Assembly (NCBI GenBank): GCA_002499455.1
Contig: DALN01000017.1
Coordinates: forward strand, 1 to 21,954
Origin: Methanoculleus sp. UBA77
Lineage (GTDB): Archaea > Halobacteriota > Methanomicrobia > Methanomicrobiales > Methanoculleaceae
Direction of reading: 5' to 3'
DNA length: 21,954 nt
Shown: positions 6,868-15,684 of the stretch, one piece after another
Numbering within the stretch: position 1 is the stretch's first letter
Layout of the letters: each line of letters begins with the position of its first letter
Position numbers and translations under genes: made by a program
Notes under the pieces: model-generated
Seen by the model: the letters and a program-made list of their open reading frames with translations, nothing else
What the model was told of the DNA's origin: nothing
The model's database searches: none

Positions 6868-6880
6868 GAAAAGTTTATAT
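6868..6880 (+). promoter_or_regulatory. BRE plus TATA box, distal promoter of tRNA-Lys/rpo operon
   Basis: GAAAAGTTTATAT is a purine-rich BRE followed by a TATA box, close to the consensus for strong archaeal promoters. The predicted start is near 6902. Confidence 0.65.
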
Positions 6881-6913
6881 CGTTAGACTGCGAATAATAT
6901 GATACGCCTGCAA

Positions 6914-6930
6914 GTAAATTATTTATACTA
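6914..6930 (+). promoter_or_regulatory. TATA box, proximal promoter of tRNA-Lys/rpo operon
   Basis: GTAAATTATTTATACTA predicts a start near 6952, about 17 bases ahead of the tRNA. Together with the box at 6868-6880 it makes a tandem promoter pair. Confidence 0.65.
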
Positions 6931-6968
6931 TTCTTGCATTGTAATAATGCTGGATGGCAGTACGCGCG

Positions 6969-7042
6969 GGGCCTATAGCTCAGTTAGGTAGAGCGTCTGG
7001 CTTTTAACCAGGTGGTCGGGGGTTCAAATCCCCTTGGGCCCG
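6969..7042 (+). tRNA. tRNA-Lys(TTT)
   Basis: Acceptor GGGCCTA pairs with TGGGCCC, with discriminator G73. The D arm is GCTC...GAGC. The anticodon stem TCTGG/CCAGG surrounds CTTTTAA, giving anticodon TTT. The T arm is GGGGG-TTCAAAT-CCCCT. CCA is not encoded and there is no intron. It lies 80 bp ahead of rpoH on the same strand with no obvious terminator between, so cotranscription is likely. Confidence 0.96.
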
Positions 7043-7122
7043 TTGCCATGGGCGTTGTCTATGGATTTTAGCAAGGTGATGCATTCTTGATACGCAATTC
7101 TTTCGTCGGTGGGGTGTAGGCG

Positions 7123-7374
7123 ATGGGCACAACACTCGACGTACTCAACCACGAGATGGTCCCTGACCATCAGATCATGAGCGAGGAAGAAGTCGCGGAC
7201 CTTCTTGCGACGTACAAGATAACTCTTGAACAACTACCGAAAATTTACCATGATGACCCTGCAGTAAAGGCTATCGGAGGCGAAGTCGGGAATGTAGTCC
7301 GGATCATTCGCGACAGCCGCACGGCGGGCAGAGCCGAAGCCTACCGCCTCATCATGAAGAGACCGAAGAAATAA
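7123..7374 (+). CDS. rpoH: DNA-directed RNA polymerase subunit H (Rpb5 family)
   Basis: This 83-residue archaeal RpoH equals the C-terminal assembly domain of eukaryotic Rpb5. It forms part of the polymerase jaw near downstream DNA. Recognisable are the N-terminal LDVLNHEMVPDHQIMSEEEV and VADLLATYKITLEQLPKIYHDDPAVKAIG, which contains the conserved LPKI..DDP motif. Length is normal. ATG 7123 follows GGTGGGGTG, a fair Shine-Dalgarno, at 7108-7116. It heads the rpo operon, with rpoB'' 25-43 bp downstream depending on that gene's start. Confidence 0.96.
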   Translation: MGTTLDVLNHEMVPDHQIMSEEEVADLLATYKITLEQLPKIYHDDPAVKAIGGEVGNVVRIIRDSRTAGRAEAYRLIMKRPKK

Positions 7375-7399
7375 TTCCAAGGCCGGGGAGCTGATCCAT

Positions 7400-8959
7400 C
7401 TGTTAGACAGAAGTGTTTTGTCGAGAGCATACTTTTCGCGGGAGCATGTAGCGCGTCACCAGTTAGACTCCTACAATTACTTCCTCCTGCATAATCTTCA
7501 GAAGGTCGTCGATGAACAACGCATCATCGAGACCGACATCGAGACCCGTGGTAAGGGCAAAGAGGCCGTATGGGTTGAACTGGGCAAGATTGAGGTGAAG
7601 AAGCCTCTCGTCCGTGAGGCGGACGGGTCGCAGTCCGAGCTCTTCCCGAGCGAAGCGCGCCTCCGCAATCTCACCTACGCGGCACCCATTCAACTCGAGA
7701 TGACACTTGTCCAGGGTGAAGACCGGCAGGACCCGATCATCACCACCATCGGGCAACTGCCGGTGATGGTGGGCTCGGCCGCCTGCAACCTCTACAACAT
7801 GACCGACGCCGAGCGGACCGCGCACGGTGAAGACCCCCTTGATCCCGGCGGCTATTTTGTCGTCAACGGCACGGAACGGGTGCTGATGACGCTTGAGGAC
7901 CTCGCCTCGAACAAGATCATGACCGAGTTCACCGAGCGCTACAACGAGCGGATCTACGTGGCGAAGGTCTTCTCGCAGTTCCGGGGCTACCGCGCGCTCG
8001 TGATCGTCGAGCGGAACAGGAAGAACCTGCTTGAGGTCTCGTTCCCCTCGGTTGCCGGGCACCTCCGGTTCGTCGACCTGATGCGCGCGCTGGGGCTCCA
8101 GGGCGACCACGACATCGTGGAGGCGGTCTCGACCGACGAAGAGATCCTCACGTTCATGATGCAGAACCTGGAGGAGGGCGAGTGCGACACGGTCGACGAG
8201 GGCGTCATGTATGTCGGGAAGAAACTCGCCCCCAACCAGACGCGCGACTACCAGCGCAAGCGGGCGGAGTTCGTCCTCGATAACTACCTCCTCCCGCACC
8301 TGAACTACCTGATGCCGGTGGGCTTGAAAGAGGAAGACCCCGGCTACCGGGAGGCCGTCGAGAGCGTTCGCCTGGCAAAAGCCCACTTCCTCGGCCGCAT
8401 GGCCGAGGCCTGCTTCGACCTGGTGCTTGACCGGCGCCGGATCGACGATAAGGACCACTACTCGAACAAGAGGCTGAAACTCGCCGGCGACCTGATGGAA
8501 GACCTCTTCCGGATCTCGCTCAACCGCCTGACGCGCGACGTGAAGTACCAGCTCGAGCGGGCCAGCATGCGCCACCGCGACCTCTCGATCGGGACCGCGG
8601 TCCGCGCGGATGTCCTGACCGAGCGGCTGCTCCACCCGCTTGCCACCGGCAACTGGGTGGGCGGGCGCACCGGCGTCTCGCAGCTCCTGGACCGGGTCGA
8701 CCACATGGCGGTCCTCTCGCACCTGCGGCGTGTGATCTCGCCGCTCTCGCGGTCGCAGCCTCACTTCGAGGCCCGTGACCTGCACCCGACCCAGTGGGGC
8801 CGGATCTGTCCGAGCGAGACCCCTGAGGGTCCGAACTGTGGGCTGGTGAAGAACTTCGCCCAGATGGTCGAGATCAGCAAGGGCGTTATCGACGAAGAGG
8901 AAGTGAAGAGTATACTGTACGATATGGGCGTCATCGCCCTCCGGAGGGAGACGGCATGA
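7400..8959 (+). CDS. rpoB2: DNA-directed RNA polymerase subunit B'' (N-terminal half of B)
   Basis: In many methanogens the second-largest polymerase subunit is split; this is the N-terminal piece, carrying protrusion, lobe and fork. The family is clear from YFSREHVARHQLDSYNYFL, the motif GGYFVVNGTERVL, and the C-terminal LHPTQWGRICPSETPEGPNCGLVKN. The first ATG/GTG/TTG in frame is TTG 7418 (513 residues), but it lacks a spaced Shine-Dalgarno. GAGCTGAT at 7388-7395 instead sits four bases before an in-frame CTG at 7400. That start would give MLDRSVLSRAYF, 519 residues, and I prefer it. Its TGA overlaps the rpoB' ATG (ATGA at 8956-8959). Confidence 0.93.
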   Translation: MLDRSVLSRAYFSREHVARHQLDSYNYFLLHNLQKVVDEQRIIETDIETRGKGKEAVWVELGKIEVKKPLVREADGSQSELFPSEARLRNLTYAAPIQLEMTLVQGEDRQDPIITTIGQLPVMVGSAACNLYNMTDAERTAHGEDPLDPGGYFVVNGTERVLMTLEDLASNKIMTEFTERYNERIYVAKVFSQFRGYRALVIVERNRKNLLEVSFPSVAGHLRFVDLMRALGLQGDHDIVEAVSTDEEILTFMMQNLEEGECDTVDEGVMYVGKKLAPNQTRDYQRKRAEFVLDNYLLPHLNYLMPVGLKEEDPGYREAVESVRLAKAHFLGRMAEACFDLVLDRRRIDDKDHYSNKRLKLAGDLMEDLFRISLNRLTRDVKYQLERASMRHRDLSIGTAVRADVLTERLLHPLATGNWVGGRTGVSQLLDRVDHMAVLSHLRRVISPLSRSQPHFEARDLHPTQWGRICPSETPEGPNCGLVKNFAQMVEISKGVIDEEEVKSILYDMGVIALRRETA

Positions 8960-10770
8960 GGCAGTCACGTGTCTTCGTTGACGGGGCCCTGATCGGGCTC
9001 GTGGACGATCCCCGCGATCTGGTCGCGCGGATGCGCGAGATGCGCCGGCGCGGCGAGATATCAGGCGAGATCAACGTCTCCTACAAGGAGTTCAACAACG
9101 ACGTCATCGTCCACACCGACCGCGGAAGAGCGCGCCGGCCCCTGATCGTGGTCAAGGACGGCAAACCCCTGGTGACCGAAGCCGATCTCGATCAGGTCCG
9201 GAACGGTGAGATGGCCTTCGAGGACGTCGTGCGGAAGGGCGCGATCGAGTTCGTCGATGCCGAGGAGGAGGAGGATCTCTTCATCGCCATCAACGAGGCG
9301 GATCTCACCCCCGAGCACACCCACCTCGAGATCGACCCCTCGCTCATCCTCGGTATCGGTGCGGCGCACGTCCCGTTCCCCGAGCACAACGCGAGTCCGC
9401 GTGTCACGATGGGCGCAGGGATGGTCAAGCAGGCGCTCGGCTTCGGGACGTCGAACATGAAGCTCCGGCCCGACACCCGCGGGCACATGCTCCACTATGT
9501 CCAGAAACCCCTCACCTTCACCCAGACCTCCGATGTGATCGGCTCCGACGACCGGCCTGCCGGCCAGAACTTCGTCGTCGCCATCATCTCGTATGAAGGG
9601 TTCAATATCGAGGACGCGCTCATCATCAACAAGGCCTCGATCGACCGCGGTCTCGGCCGCTCGCACTTCTTCCGCACCTACGACGGAGAGGAACGGCGGT
9701 ATCCCGGCGGCCAGGTCGACCGGATCGAGATCCCGGATGAGGAGGTCTCCGGCGCGCACGGCGCCGAGTACTACGCGAACCTCGATATCGACGGCATCAT
9801 CAACCCCGAGACGGTCGTCCGCGAGAAGGACGTGCTGATCGGGAAGACATCGCCGCCGAGGTTCCTCGAGGAGCCGACGAGCGAGCTGATCGCCGTCGAG
9901 AAAAGGCGCGACACCTCGGTCACGATGCGGAGCAACGAGCACGGCATCGTGGATACGGTCATCATCACCGAGGGCGAGAACTCCTCGCGTCTCGTGAAGG
10001 TCCGGACACGTGACCTCCGTGTCCCGGAAGTCGGCGACAAGTTCGCGTCCCGGCACGGCCAGAAGGGCGTCATCGGGCTCATCCAGCCCTCGGCGGACAT
10101 GCCGTTCACCGAGTCGGGGATGACCCCCGACCTGATCATCAACCCCCACGCGGTTCCGAGCCGTATGACCATCGGGCATATGCTCGAGATGCTCGGCGGG
10201 AAGGTCGGGTCACTCGAGGGCCGCCGGATCAACGCGACCGCGTTCCGCGGGGAGCGCGAAGCGGACCTCCGGGCCTCGCTCAAAGGTCTCGGCTTCGCCC
10301 ACAACGGCCGCGAGGTCATGTATGACGGGATCACCGGGCGGCAGTTTGCAGCCGATATCTACATCGGCGTCATCTACTACCAGAAGCTCTACCACATGGT
10401 ATCGAGCAAGATGCACGCGCGGTCACGCGGTCCCGTGCAGGTGCTCACCCGCCAGCCGACCGAAGGGCGTGCCCGTGAGGGTGGTCTCCGGTTCGGTGAG
10501 ATGGAGCGTGACGTGATGATCGGCCACGGCGCGGCCATGGCCTTGAAAGAGCGGCTGCTCGACGAGTCCGACAAGGTGACCCAGTGGGTCTGCGCGAAGT
10601 GCGGCATGGTGGCGATGCTCGACCGGAAGCGGAAGGTGACGCGGTGCCTTGCCTGCGGCGGCGAGACCGACATCTACCCGGTCGAGATGAGCTATGCCTT
10701 CAAGCTCCTCCTCGACGAGATGAAGAGCATGGGCATTGCTCCCCGCCTGAGACTCGACGATATGGTGTAA
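8956..10770 (+). CDS. rpoB1: DNA-directed RNA polymerase subunit B' (C-terminal half of B)
   Basis: This 604-residue subunit carries the hybrid-binding, wall, anchor and clamp parts of the B subunit. Key sites are GDKFASRHGQKGVIG (360-372, near the active centre, with conserved lysines K362 and K370), the upstream NFVVAIISYEGFNIEDALIINK, and a C-terminal zinc site C546-x2-C549...C564-x2-C567. The ending MKSMGIAPRLRLDDMV is typical. Translation is coupled to rpoB'' through an ATGA overlap. rpoA' follows after 19 bp. Length and motifs are complete with no disruption. Confidence 0.97.
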   Translation: MRQSRVFVDGALIGLVDDPRDLVARMREMRRRGEISGEINVSYKEFNNDVIVHTDRGRARRPLIVVKDGKPLVTEADLDQVRNGEMAFEDVVRKGAIEFVDAEEEEDLFIAINEADLTPEHTHLEIDPSLILGIGAAHVPFPEHNASPRVTMGAGMVKQALGFGTSNMKLRPDTRGHMLHYVQKPLTFTQTSDVIGSDDRPAGQNFVVAIISYEGFNIEDALIINKASIDRGLGRSHFFRTYDGEERRYPGGQVDRIEIPDEEVSGAHGAEYYANLDIDGIINPETVVREKDVLIGKTSPPRFLEEPTSELIAVEKRRDTSVTMRSNEHGIVDTVIITEGENSSRLVKVRTRDLRVPEVGDKFASRHGQKGVIGLIQPSADMPFTESGMTPDLIINPHAVPSRMTIGHMLEMLGGKVGSLEGRRINATAFRGEREADLRASLKGLGFAHNGREVMYDGITGRQFAADIYIGVIYYQKLYHMVSSKMHARSRGPVQVLTRQPTEGRAREGGLRFGEMERDVMIGHGAAMALKERLLDESDKVTQWVCAKCGMVAMLDRKRKVTRCLACGGETDIYPVEMSYAFKLLLDEMKSMGIAPRLRLDDMV

Positions 10771-10789
10771 GAGGGGGCGCAATACAACT

Positions 10790-13438
10790 ATGACCAGTCC
10801 AAAACGTGTTGGAAGGATCGAGTTCGGGCTCTTCTCCCCGAAGGAGATCCGCAAGATGAGCGTCCGGAAGATCATCTGGGCGGACACCTACGACGATGAC
10901 GGGTTCCCCTACCCGCAGGGCCTGATGGACCTGAACCTGGGTGTCATCGATCCGGGTCTCCGGTGCAAGACCTGCGACCAGAAGGCCGCCGACTGTCCGG
11001 GCCACTTCGGGCATATCGAGCTCGCCAAACCCGTCATCCATGTCGGCTACACCCGGCTGATCCGGAAACTCCTCCGGGTGACCTGCCGGTCCTGTTCCCG
11101 GCTGCTGATGACCGCCGAAGAGGTCGAGAAGGTCGTCGGCCCCGAGGACAGCGAACTCTCCGGGGATGTCGTCTCCGAGAAAGACATCAAGAAGGAGCGG
11201 GTCTGCCCCCACTGCGGGGAGCAGCAGCTCAAGATCAACTTCGAGAAACCCACGACCTTCTCCGAGGTCTTCGTCGAGGAAGGGCGCAAAGTAGAGCACA
11301 AGCTGACCCCGGCCGATATCCGGGCACGTCTCGAGAAGATCCCGGACGAGGACCTGCGGGTCATGGGGATCAACCCCGACGTCGCGCGGCCGGAGTGGAC
11401 GATCCTGACCGTCCTCCCGGTACCGCCGGTCACGATGCGCCCCTCGATCATCCTCGAGAACGGGCAGCGGTCCGAGGACGACCTGACCCACAAGCTCGTG
11501 GATATTATCAGGATCAACCAGCGGTTCAAGGAGAACCAGGACGCCGGTGCGCCCCAGCTCATCATCGAGGACCTCTGGGAACTCCTGCAGTATCACGTCA
11601 CCACCTACCTCGACAACGAGGTGGCAGGGTGCCCGCCCGCCCGGCACCGGAGCGGCCGGCCCTTAAAGACCCTCTCGCAGCGGCTCAAGGGGAAGGAAGG
11701 CCGGTTCCGTGGCTCGCTCTCCGGTAAGCGTGTGAACTTCTCGGCCCGTACGGTGATCTCGCCCGACCCGAACCTCTCGATCGGCGAGGTCGGGATCCCG
11801 CTCGCCATCGCGAACGAGATGACCGTCCCCGTGCGGGTGACGCAGTTCAACCTCGAGGAGATGAAGCAGTACGTCCTGAATGGTCCCGAGCGCCCCACCA
11901 TCCGGTCCCCTTGCGGTGCGAACTACGCCATCCGCCCGGACAACCGGAGGATGCGCCTCTCCGACGCGAACCTCGAGACGGTCGCCGAGATGATCGAGCC
12001 CGGCTGGACGGTGGAGCGGCAGCTGAAGAACGGGGACATCGTCCTCTTCAACCGGCAGCCCTCGCTGCACCGGATGAGCATCATGGCTCACCGGGTCATC
12101 GTGATGGACGGGAAGACCTTCCGGCTGAACCCGGCCGTCTGCCCGCCCTACAACGCCGACTTCGACGGCGACGAGATGAACCTGCACATCCCGCAGACCG
12201 AGGAGGCGCGGGCCGAGGCCGAGATCCTGGTCTCGGTCCAGGCAAACATCCTCTCGCCGAGGACCGGCGGCCCGATCATCGGGGGTATCCACGACCACAT
12301 CTCGGGTATCTTCCTCCTGACGCACGGGGTACGCCACTTCGGGAAAGAGGAGACGCTCTACCTCACCCAGCACCTCCCCATCGATCACCTGCCCGAACCA
12401 GACAGAATGGATGACGACGGGAACCCGCTCTGGACCAACAAACAGATCTTCTCGCTCATCCTGCCCGACGACCTGCACATGATCTTCCGCGCCTCGTCGT
12501 GCCAGAACTGCGAGACCTGCAAGCGAGAGATGTGTGAGAACGATGCGTTCGTCCAGGTCGCTGCCGGGCAGCTGGTCACCGGCACCATCGACAAGAAGGC
12601 GATCGGCGCGTTCGACGGCCAGATCCTGCACCGGATCATCCGGCAGCACGGCATGAGGCGGGCGGCCCGGTTCATCGACGACGTTACCAAGCTCTCGATC
12701 CGCGGGATCATGCTCAAGGGCTTCTCGTTCGGTATCGACGACGAAGACCTGACCAAGACCGAGTACGGCCAGATCGACGAGGTTCTCACAGGAGCCGTCA
12801 CCGATGTCGACCGCCGGATCCGGATCTTCAACGAAGGCCAGCTCGAGCCGATGCCCGGACGGACGCTTGAGGAGACGCTCGAGATGCAGATCATGCAGGT
12901 GCTTGGCAAGGCCCGTGACCGCACCGGTGAGATTGCAGGGCGGCACCTTGGTATGGACAACAGCGCCGTGGTGATGGCGGTCTCCGGTGCCCGTGGTTCG
13001 ATGCTGAACCTGACCCAGATGGCCGGGTGTCTCGGCCAGCAGTCGGTTCGTGGCGAGCGGATCATGCGTGGCTACGAGGACCGGACCCTGCCGCACTTCC
13101 GGAGGAACGACCTCGGCGCGGAGGCGCACGGGTTCATCACCAACAGTTACAAGAGCGGCCTCTCCCCCACCGAGTTCTTCTTCCACGCCATCGGTGGCCG
13201 TGAGGGTCTTGTGGACACTGCGGTCAGGACGTCGCAGAGCGGCTACCTGCAGCGGCGGATGATCAACGCCCTCCAGGACCTGAAGGTGGCGTACGACGGC
13301 ACCGTCCGGACGACGGGAGGCCGGATCATCCAGTTCCGCTACGGCGAGGACGGGACCGACCCCGGTCGGAGCAGTTACGGCGCCCCGGTGGATGTGAAAG
13401 GCATCGTGGAGAGCGTCTTAAAGGAGGAGATCAAGTGA
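10790..13438 (+). CDS. rpoA1: DNA-directed RNA polymerase subunit A'
   Basis: This is the N-terminal part of the largest subunit and holds the catalytic Mg site. The active-site loop N455-ADFDGD supplies D457, D459 and D461. N-terminal clamp zinc ligands are C59, C62, C69 and H72, with further pairs C99/C102 and C139/C142. SGKRVNFSARTVISPDPNL and FNRQPSLHRMSIM are also standard. Residues 571-582 add a tight C-x2-C-x2-C-x4-C group. The 882-residue length is normal for a split archaeal A'. A purine-rich GAGGGGG lies upstream, about 13 bases from ATG 10790. The stop overlaps the GTG of rpoA'' (GTGA at 13435-13438). Confidence 0.97.
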   Translation: MTSPKRVGRIEFGLFSPKEIRKMSVRKIIWADTYDDDGFPYPQGLMDLNLGVIDPGLRCKTCDQKAADCPGHFGHIELAKPVIHVGYTRLIRKLLRVTCRSCSRLLMTAEEVEKVVGPEDSELSGDVVSEKDIKKERVCPHCGEQQLKINFEKPTTFSEVFVEEGRKVEHKLTPADIRARLEKIPDEDLRVMGINPDVARPEWTILTVLPVPPVTMRPSIILENGQRSEDDLTHKLVDIIRINQRFKENQDAGAPQLIIEDLWELLQYHVTTYLDNEVAGCPPARHRSGRPLKTLSQRLKGKEGRFRGSLSGKRVNFSARTVISPDPNLSIGEVGIPLAIANEMTVPVRVTQFNLEEMKQYVLNGPERPTIRSPCGANYAIRPDNRRMRLSDANLETVAEMIEPGWTVERQLKNGDIVLFNRQPSLHRMSIMAHRVIVMDGKTFRLNPAVCPPYNADFDGDEMNLHIPQTEEARAEAEILVSVQANILSPRTGGPIIGGIHDHISGIFLLTHGVRHFGKEETLYLTQHLPIDHLPEPDRMDDDGNPLWTNKQIFSLILPDDLHMIFRASSCQNCETCKREMCENDAFVQVAAGQLVTGTIDKKAIGAFDGQILHRIIRQHGMRRAARFIDDVTKLSIRGIMLKGFSFGIDDEDLTKTEYGQIDEVLTGAVTDVDRRIRIFNEGQLEPMPGRTLEETLEMQIMQVLGKARDRTGEIAGRHLGMDNSAVVMAVSGARGSMLNLTQMAGCLGQQSVRGERIMRGYEDRTLPHFRRNDLGAEAHGFITNSYKSGLSPTEFFFHAIGGREGLVDTAVRTSQSGYLQRRMINALQDLKVAYDGTVRTTGGRIIQFRYGEDGTDPGRSSYGAPVDVKGIVESVLKEEIK

Positions 13439-14607
13439 ACAGCGATATGGAGCAGCGGATCGACGGACTCGATCTGCCGTACCGGACCCGGGAAGACCTC
13501 AAGGCAAGCCTTGCTGGGCGGGAGATCACCGACGAGCAGTTCGAGCAGATCCTCGCGATGATCTTCTCCGAGTACAGGAAGAGCCGGATCGAGCCCTGCG
13601 AGGCGGTCGGCGTCGTTGCGGCGCAGTCGATCGGCGAGCCCGGCACCCAGATGACGATGCGAACGTTCCACTACGCGGGTGTGGCCGAGATCAACGTTAC
13701 CCTCGGTCTCCCGCGCCTCATCGAGATCATGGATGCCCGGCGCGAGCCGAGCACCCCCACGATGGCGATCCACCTGCTGGACGACTGGGCGTTCAACCGT
13801 GACCGGGCCCGTGAGGTGAGCTGGCAGATCGAGGCTGCGCCCCTCCACGAGTTCGGTGACATCACCATCGACATGGAGAACATGCAGGTCCTCGTCCTGC
13901 TGAACAAATCGGTCTGCGACCGGCGGAAGATCGGGATCGAGGAGATCTTCGAGACGGCACCGAGGAAGATCCGGGAAAAGCGTCATTTCCGTGACTTTGA
14001 GGTCGAGACCGACGCAAAGCGGGCGTCGCTCACCTTCACCCCGAAGAACCGGGAGAGCTATCAGAACCTCTTCCAGCTCGCGGAACACGTGAGAGAGGTC
14101 ATCGTTCAGGGTATCGACGACATCGAGCGTGTGGTCGTCAGAAAAGAGGGCGGAGAGTATATCCTTTATACTGAGGGCTCCAACCTAAAAGATGTCTTCG
14201 AAGTCGAGGGAGTCGATACCTCCCGCACCCGGAGCAACAACATCAGCGAGATCGCCGATGTGCTCGGTATCGAGGCAGGCCGGAACGCGATCATCCAGGA
14301 GGCTCTGAGCACCCTGAACGAACAGGGTATCGGCGTCGACGTCCGCCACATCATGCTCGTCGCCGACATGATGTGCATGGACGGCGAGGTCAAGCAGATC
14401 GGCCGGCACGGTATCGCCGGCGAGAAGGAGAGTGTCCTCTCCCGCGCTGCGTTCGAAGTGACGGTCAACCACCTGCTGGATGCGGCAATCGCAAACGAGG
14501 TGGACGAATTGAACGGCGTCACCGAGAACGTGATCGTGGGCCAGCCCATCCAGCTCGGCACCGGTGATGTAAAACTCATTGCAAGACCAATCAACCTGAA
14601 AATCTAG
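13435..14607 (+). CDS. rpoA2: DNA-directed RNA polymerase subunit A''
   Basis: This 390-residue protein is the C-terminal part of the largest subunit. GVVAAQSIGEPGTQMTMRTFHYAGVA (59-84) is the trigger-loop region that closes on the incoming nucleotide. GLPRLIEIMDARREPSTP follows. The C-terminal section includes the jaw/cleft segment with VDVRHIMLVADMMCMDGEVKQIGRHG. Start is GTG 13435, four-base overlap with rpoA'. GGAGGAG inside the end of rpoA' (13422-13430) serves as the Shine-Dalgarno. Length is usual for a standalone A''. rpl30e starts 11 bp after the stop. Confidence 0.97.
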   Translation: MNSDMEQRIDGLDLPYRTREDLKASLAGREITDEQFEQILAMIFSEYRKSRIEPCEAVGVVAAQSIGEPGTQMTMRTFHYAGVAEINVTLGLPRLIEIMDARREPSTPTMAIHLLDDWAFNRDRAREVSWQIEAAPLHEFGDITIDMENMQVLVLLNKSVCDRRKIGIEEIFETAPRKIREKRHFRDFEVETDAKRASLTFTPKNRESYQNLFQLAEHVREVIVQGIDDIERVVVRKEGGEYILYTEGSNLKDVFEVEGVDTSRTRSNNISEIADVLGIEAGRNAIIQEALSTLNEQGIGVDVRHIMLVADMMCMDGEVKQIGRHGIAGEKESVLSRAAFEVTVNHLLDAAIANEVDELNGVTENVIVGQPIQLGTGDVKLIARPINLKI

Positions 14608-14618
14608 GAGAACTATCT

Positions 14619-14906
14619 ATGGACTTTAATGCTTCACTCCGCAAAGCCGTGAAGACTGGTACAGTATTCCTCGGTCAGAACAAGACCCGGGAATGCATCG
14701 AGGAAGGCAAGGCCAGACTTGTTGTAGTGGCCGCTAACAGCCCCGAATCTGTCAAAAATCTCGTGAAAGAAACCGATATCCCGGTCTATGTCTACGAGGG
14801 ATCGAGCGTCCAGCTCGGGAAAGCCTGCGGTATGCCCTACGTCGTGAGCGCGCTTGCCGTGGTCGAGCCCGGTGAATCCGATATCTTGAGCGTTGCGAGA
14901 GTGTAG
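14619..14906 (+). CDS. rpl30e: Large-subunit ribosomal protein eL30 (L30e)
   Basis: This 95-residue protein of the L7Ae/L30e RNA-binding superfamily has TGTVFLGQNKTRECIEEGKARLVVVAANSP at its N-terminal half and IPVYVYEGSSVQLGKACGMPYVVSALAV in the second, both characteristic of eL30. It binds kink-turn rRNA in the 50S subunit. ATG 14619 follows TAGGAG at 14606-14611 with good spacing. Its location between rpoA'' and nusA is conserved across Euryarchaeota. Confidence 0.96.
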   Translation: MDFNASLRKAVKTGTVFLGQNKTRECIEEGKARLVVVAANSPESVKNLVKETDIPVYVYEGSSVQLGKACGMPYVVSALAVVEPGESDILSVARV

Positions 14907-14909
14907 ACG

Positions 14910-15359
14910 ATGCCACAGGTCGTGCTGACTGAGGAGTGCATGCGCCTCATCTCCCAGTTCGAGAGCCTCACCGGCGCAGGCAGCCGCGATTGTATTGTAG
15001 ACAACCGCAACGAGCGCATCATCTTCGTGATCAACCCCGGCGACATGGGCCTTGCCATCGGCAAGAGCGGATCGAGCATCAAGAAAGCCTCGGAGGTTAT
15101 GGGCAAGCGGATCGAGGTCGTGGAGTACTCCGCTGACCCGGCCCAGTTCATCCGGAACTGTTTCCTCCCCGCCCAGGTCACCGGCATCGACTTCGACACG
15201 AACGAAGAGGATCTGCAGGTCGCCTTTGTCGAGGTGCGGGACGAGGACCGCGGCCTTGCCATCGGCAAAGCAGGGAAGAATATCTTCAAGGCAAAGGTTC
15301 TTGCACAGCGGCAGCACGACATCGCCGATGTCCAGCTGATGCAGAACGAGACTGCCTGA
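14910..15359 (+). CDS. nusA: NusA-like transcription factor with two KH domains
   Basis: This 149-residue archaeal NusA-like protein consists of two KH RNA-binding domains only, lacking the N-terminal polymerase-binding and S1 domains of bacterial NusA. The GxxG loops are GLAIGKSGSSIKKA (GKSG at 51-54) and GLAIGKAGKNIFKA (GKAG at 119-122), both intact. The role in elongation or termination is inferred from bacterial NusA and from constant linkage with rpo genes. ATG 14910 lies 3 bp after the L30e stop. It is the last operon gene here, and an oligo-T tract follows 9 bp after the stop. Confidence 0.94.
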   Translation: MPQVVLTEECMRLISQFESLTGAGSRDCIVDNRNERIIFVINPGDMGLAIGKSGSSIKKASEVMGKRIEVVEYSADPAQFIRNCFLPAQVTGIDFDTNEEDLQVAFVEVRDEDRGLAIGKAGKNIFKAKVLAQRQHDIADVQLMQNETA

Positions 15360-15368
15360 ACACTCCTC

Positions 15369-15374
15369 TTTTTT
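15369..15374 (+). terminator. Oligo-T terminator after nusA
   Basis: TCTTTTTTAC begins within 10 bp of the nusA stop. T6 on the coding strand is the usual archaeal termination signal and marks the end of the rpo operon in this genome. Confidence 0.6.
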
Positions 15375-15644
15375 ACTGTAACCGTTCCGGAACTCTCCCG
15401 GCACGGATATCTCCAGCGGCGCTCCCGGTGGGATGCTGTGTCTCTGCAGACTGCAGGGCTCCGGCGTTAGCCCGGCCGGTGGCGGCGGTTGCCGGCCCCT
15501 GGCCCGGCAGGAGTCTCACCGGGCTTCACGCTCGCGGGAGGGTCGATCCGTGCCGGTCCCTGTTCCCACGTGGCAGGCCCCCTGGGGCCGGGAAGCGCTC
15601 TCGAAGGGCTGATCGGAGCGCGGGGTGTTGAGCGGGCCCGGATC
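15375..15644. other. GC-rich gap, nothing recognised
   Basis: The stretch between the rpo operon terminator and the surface-protein promoter is very GC-rich with small palindromes (GGCCCCTGGCCC near 15495, TTCCGGAA near 15386). Frames on either strand are antisense-like or low-complexity and none has a supported start. No member of the hairpin repeat family is seen here. Confidence 0.5.
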
Positions 15645-15659
15645 CGGAAATTATTTATA
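15645..15659 (+). promoter_or_regulatory. BRE plus TATA box of the surface-protein gene
   Basis: CGGAAATTATTTATA is a clear BRE/TATA pair. The predicted start near 15681 leaves almost no leader before ATG 15685. The next in-frame ATG at 15706 would have a leader of about 25 bases with GAGGATC as a weak Shine-Dalgarno. Confidence 0.65.
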
Positions 15660-15684
15660 GCTGTGTGCGCTCCATGGGAGAACC

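Noticed and set aside
10700..10800. Break or frameshift between rpoB' and rpoA'
   Set aside because: The 19-bp gap has a clean stop and a purine-rich ribosome site. Both proteins are full length.
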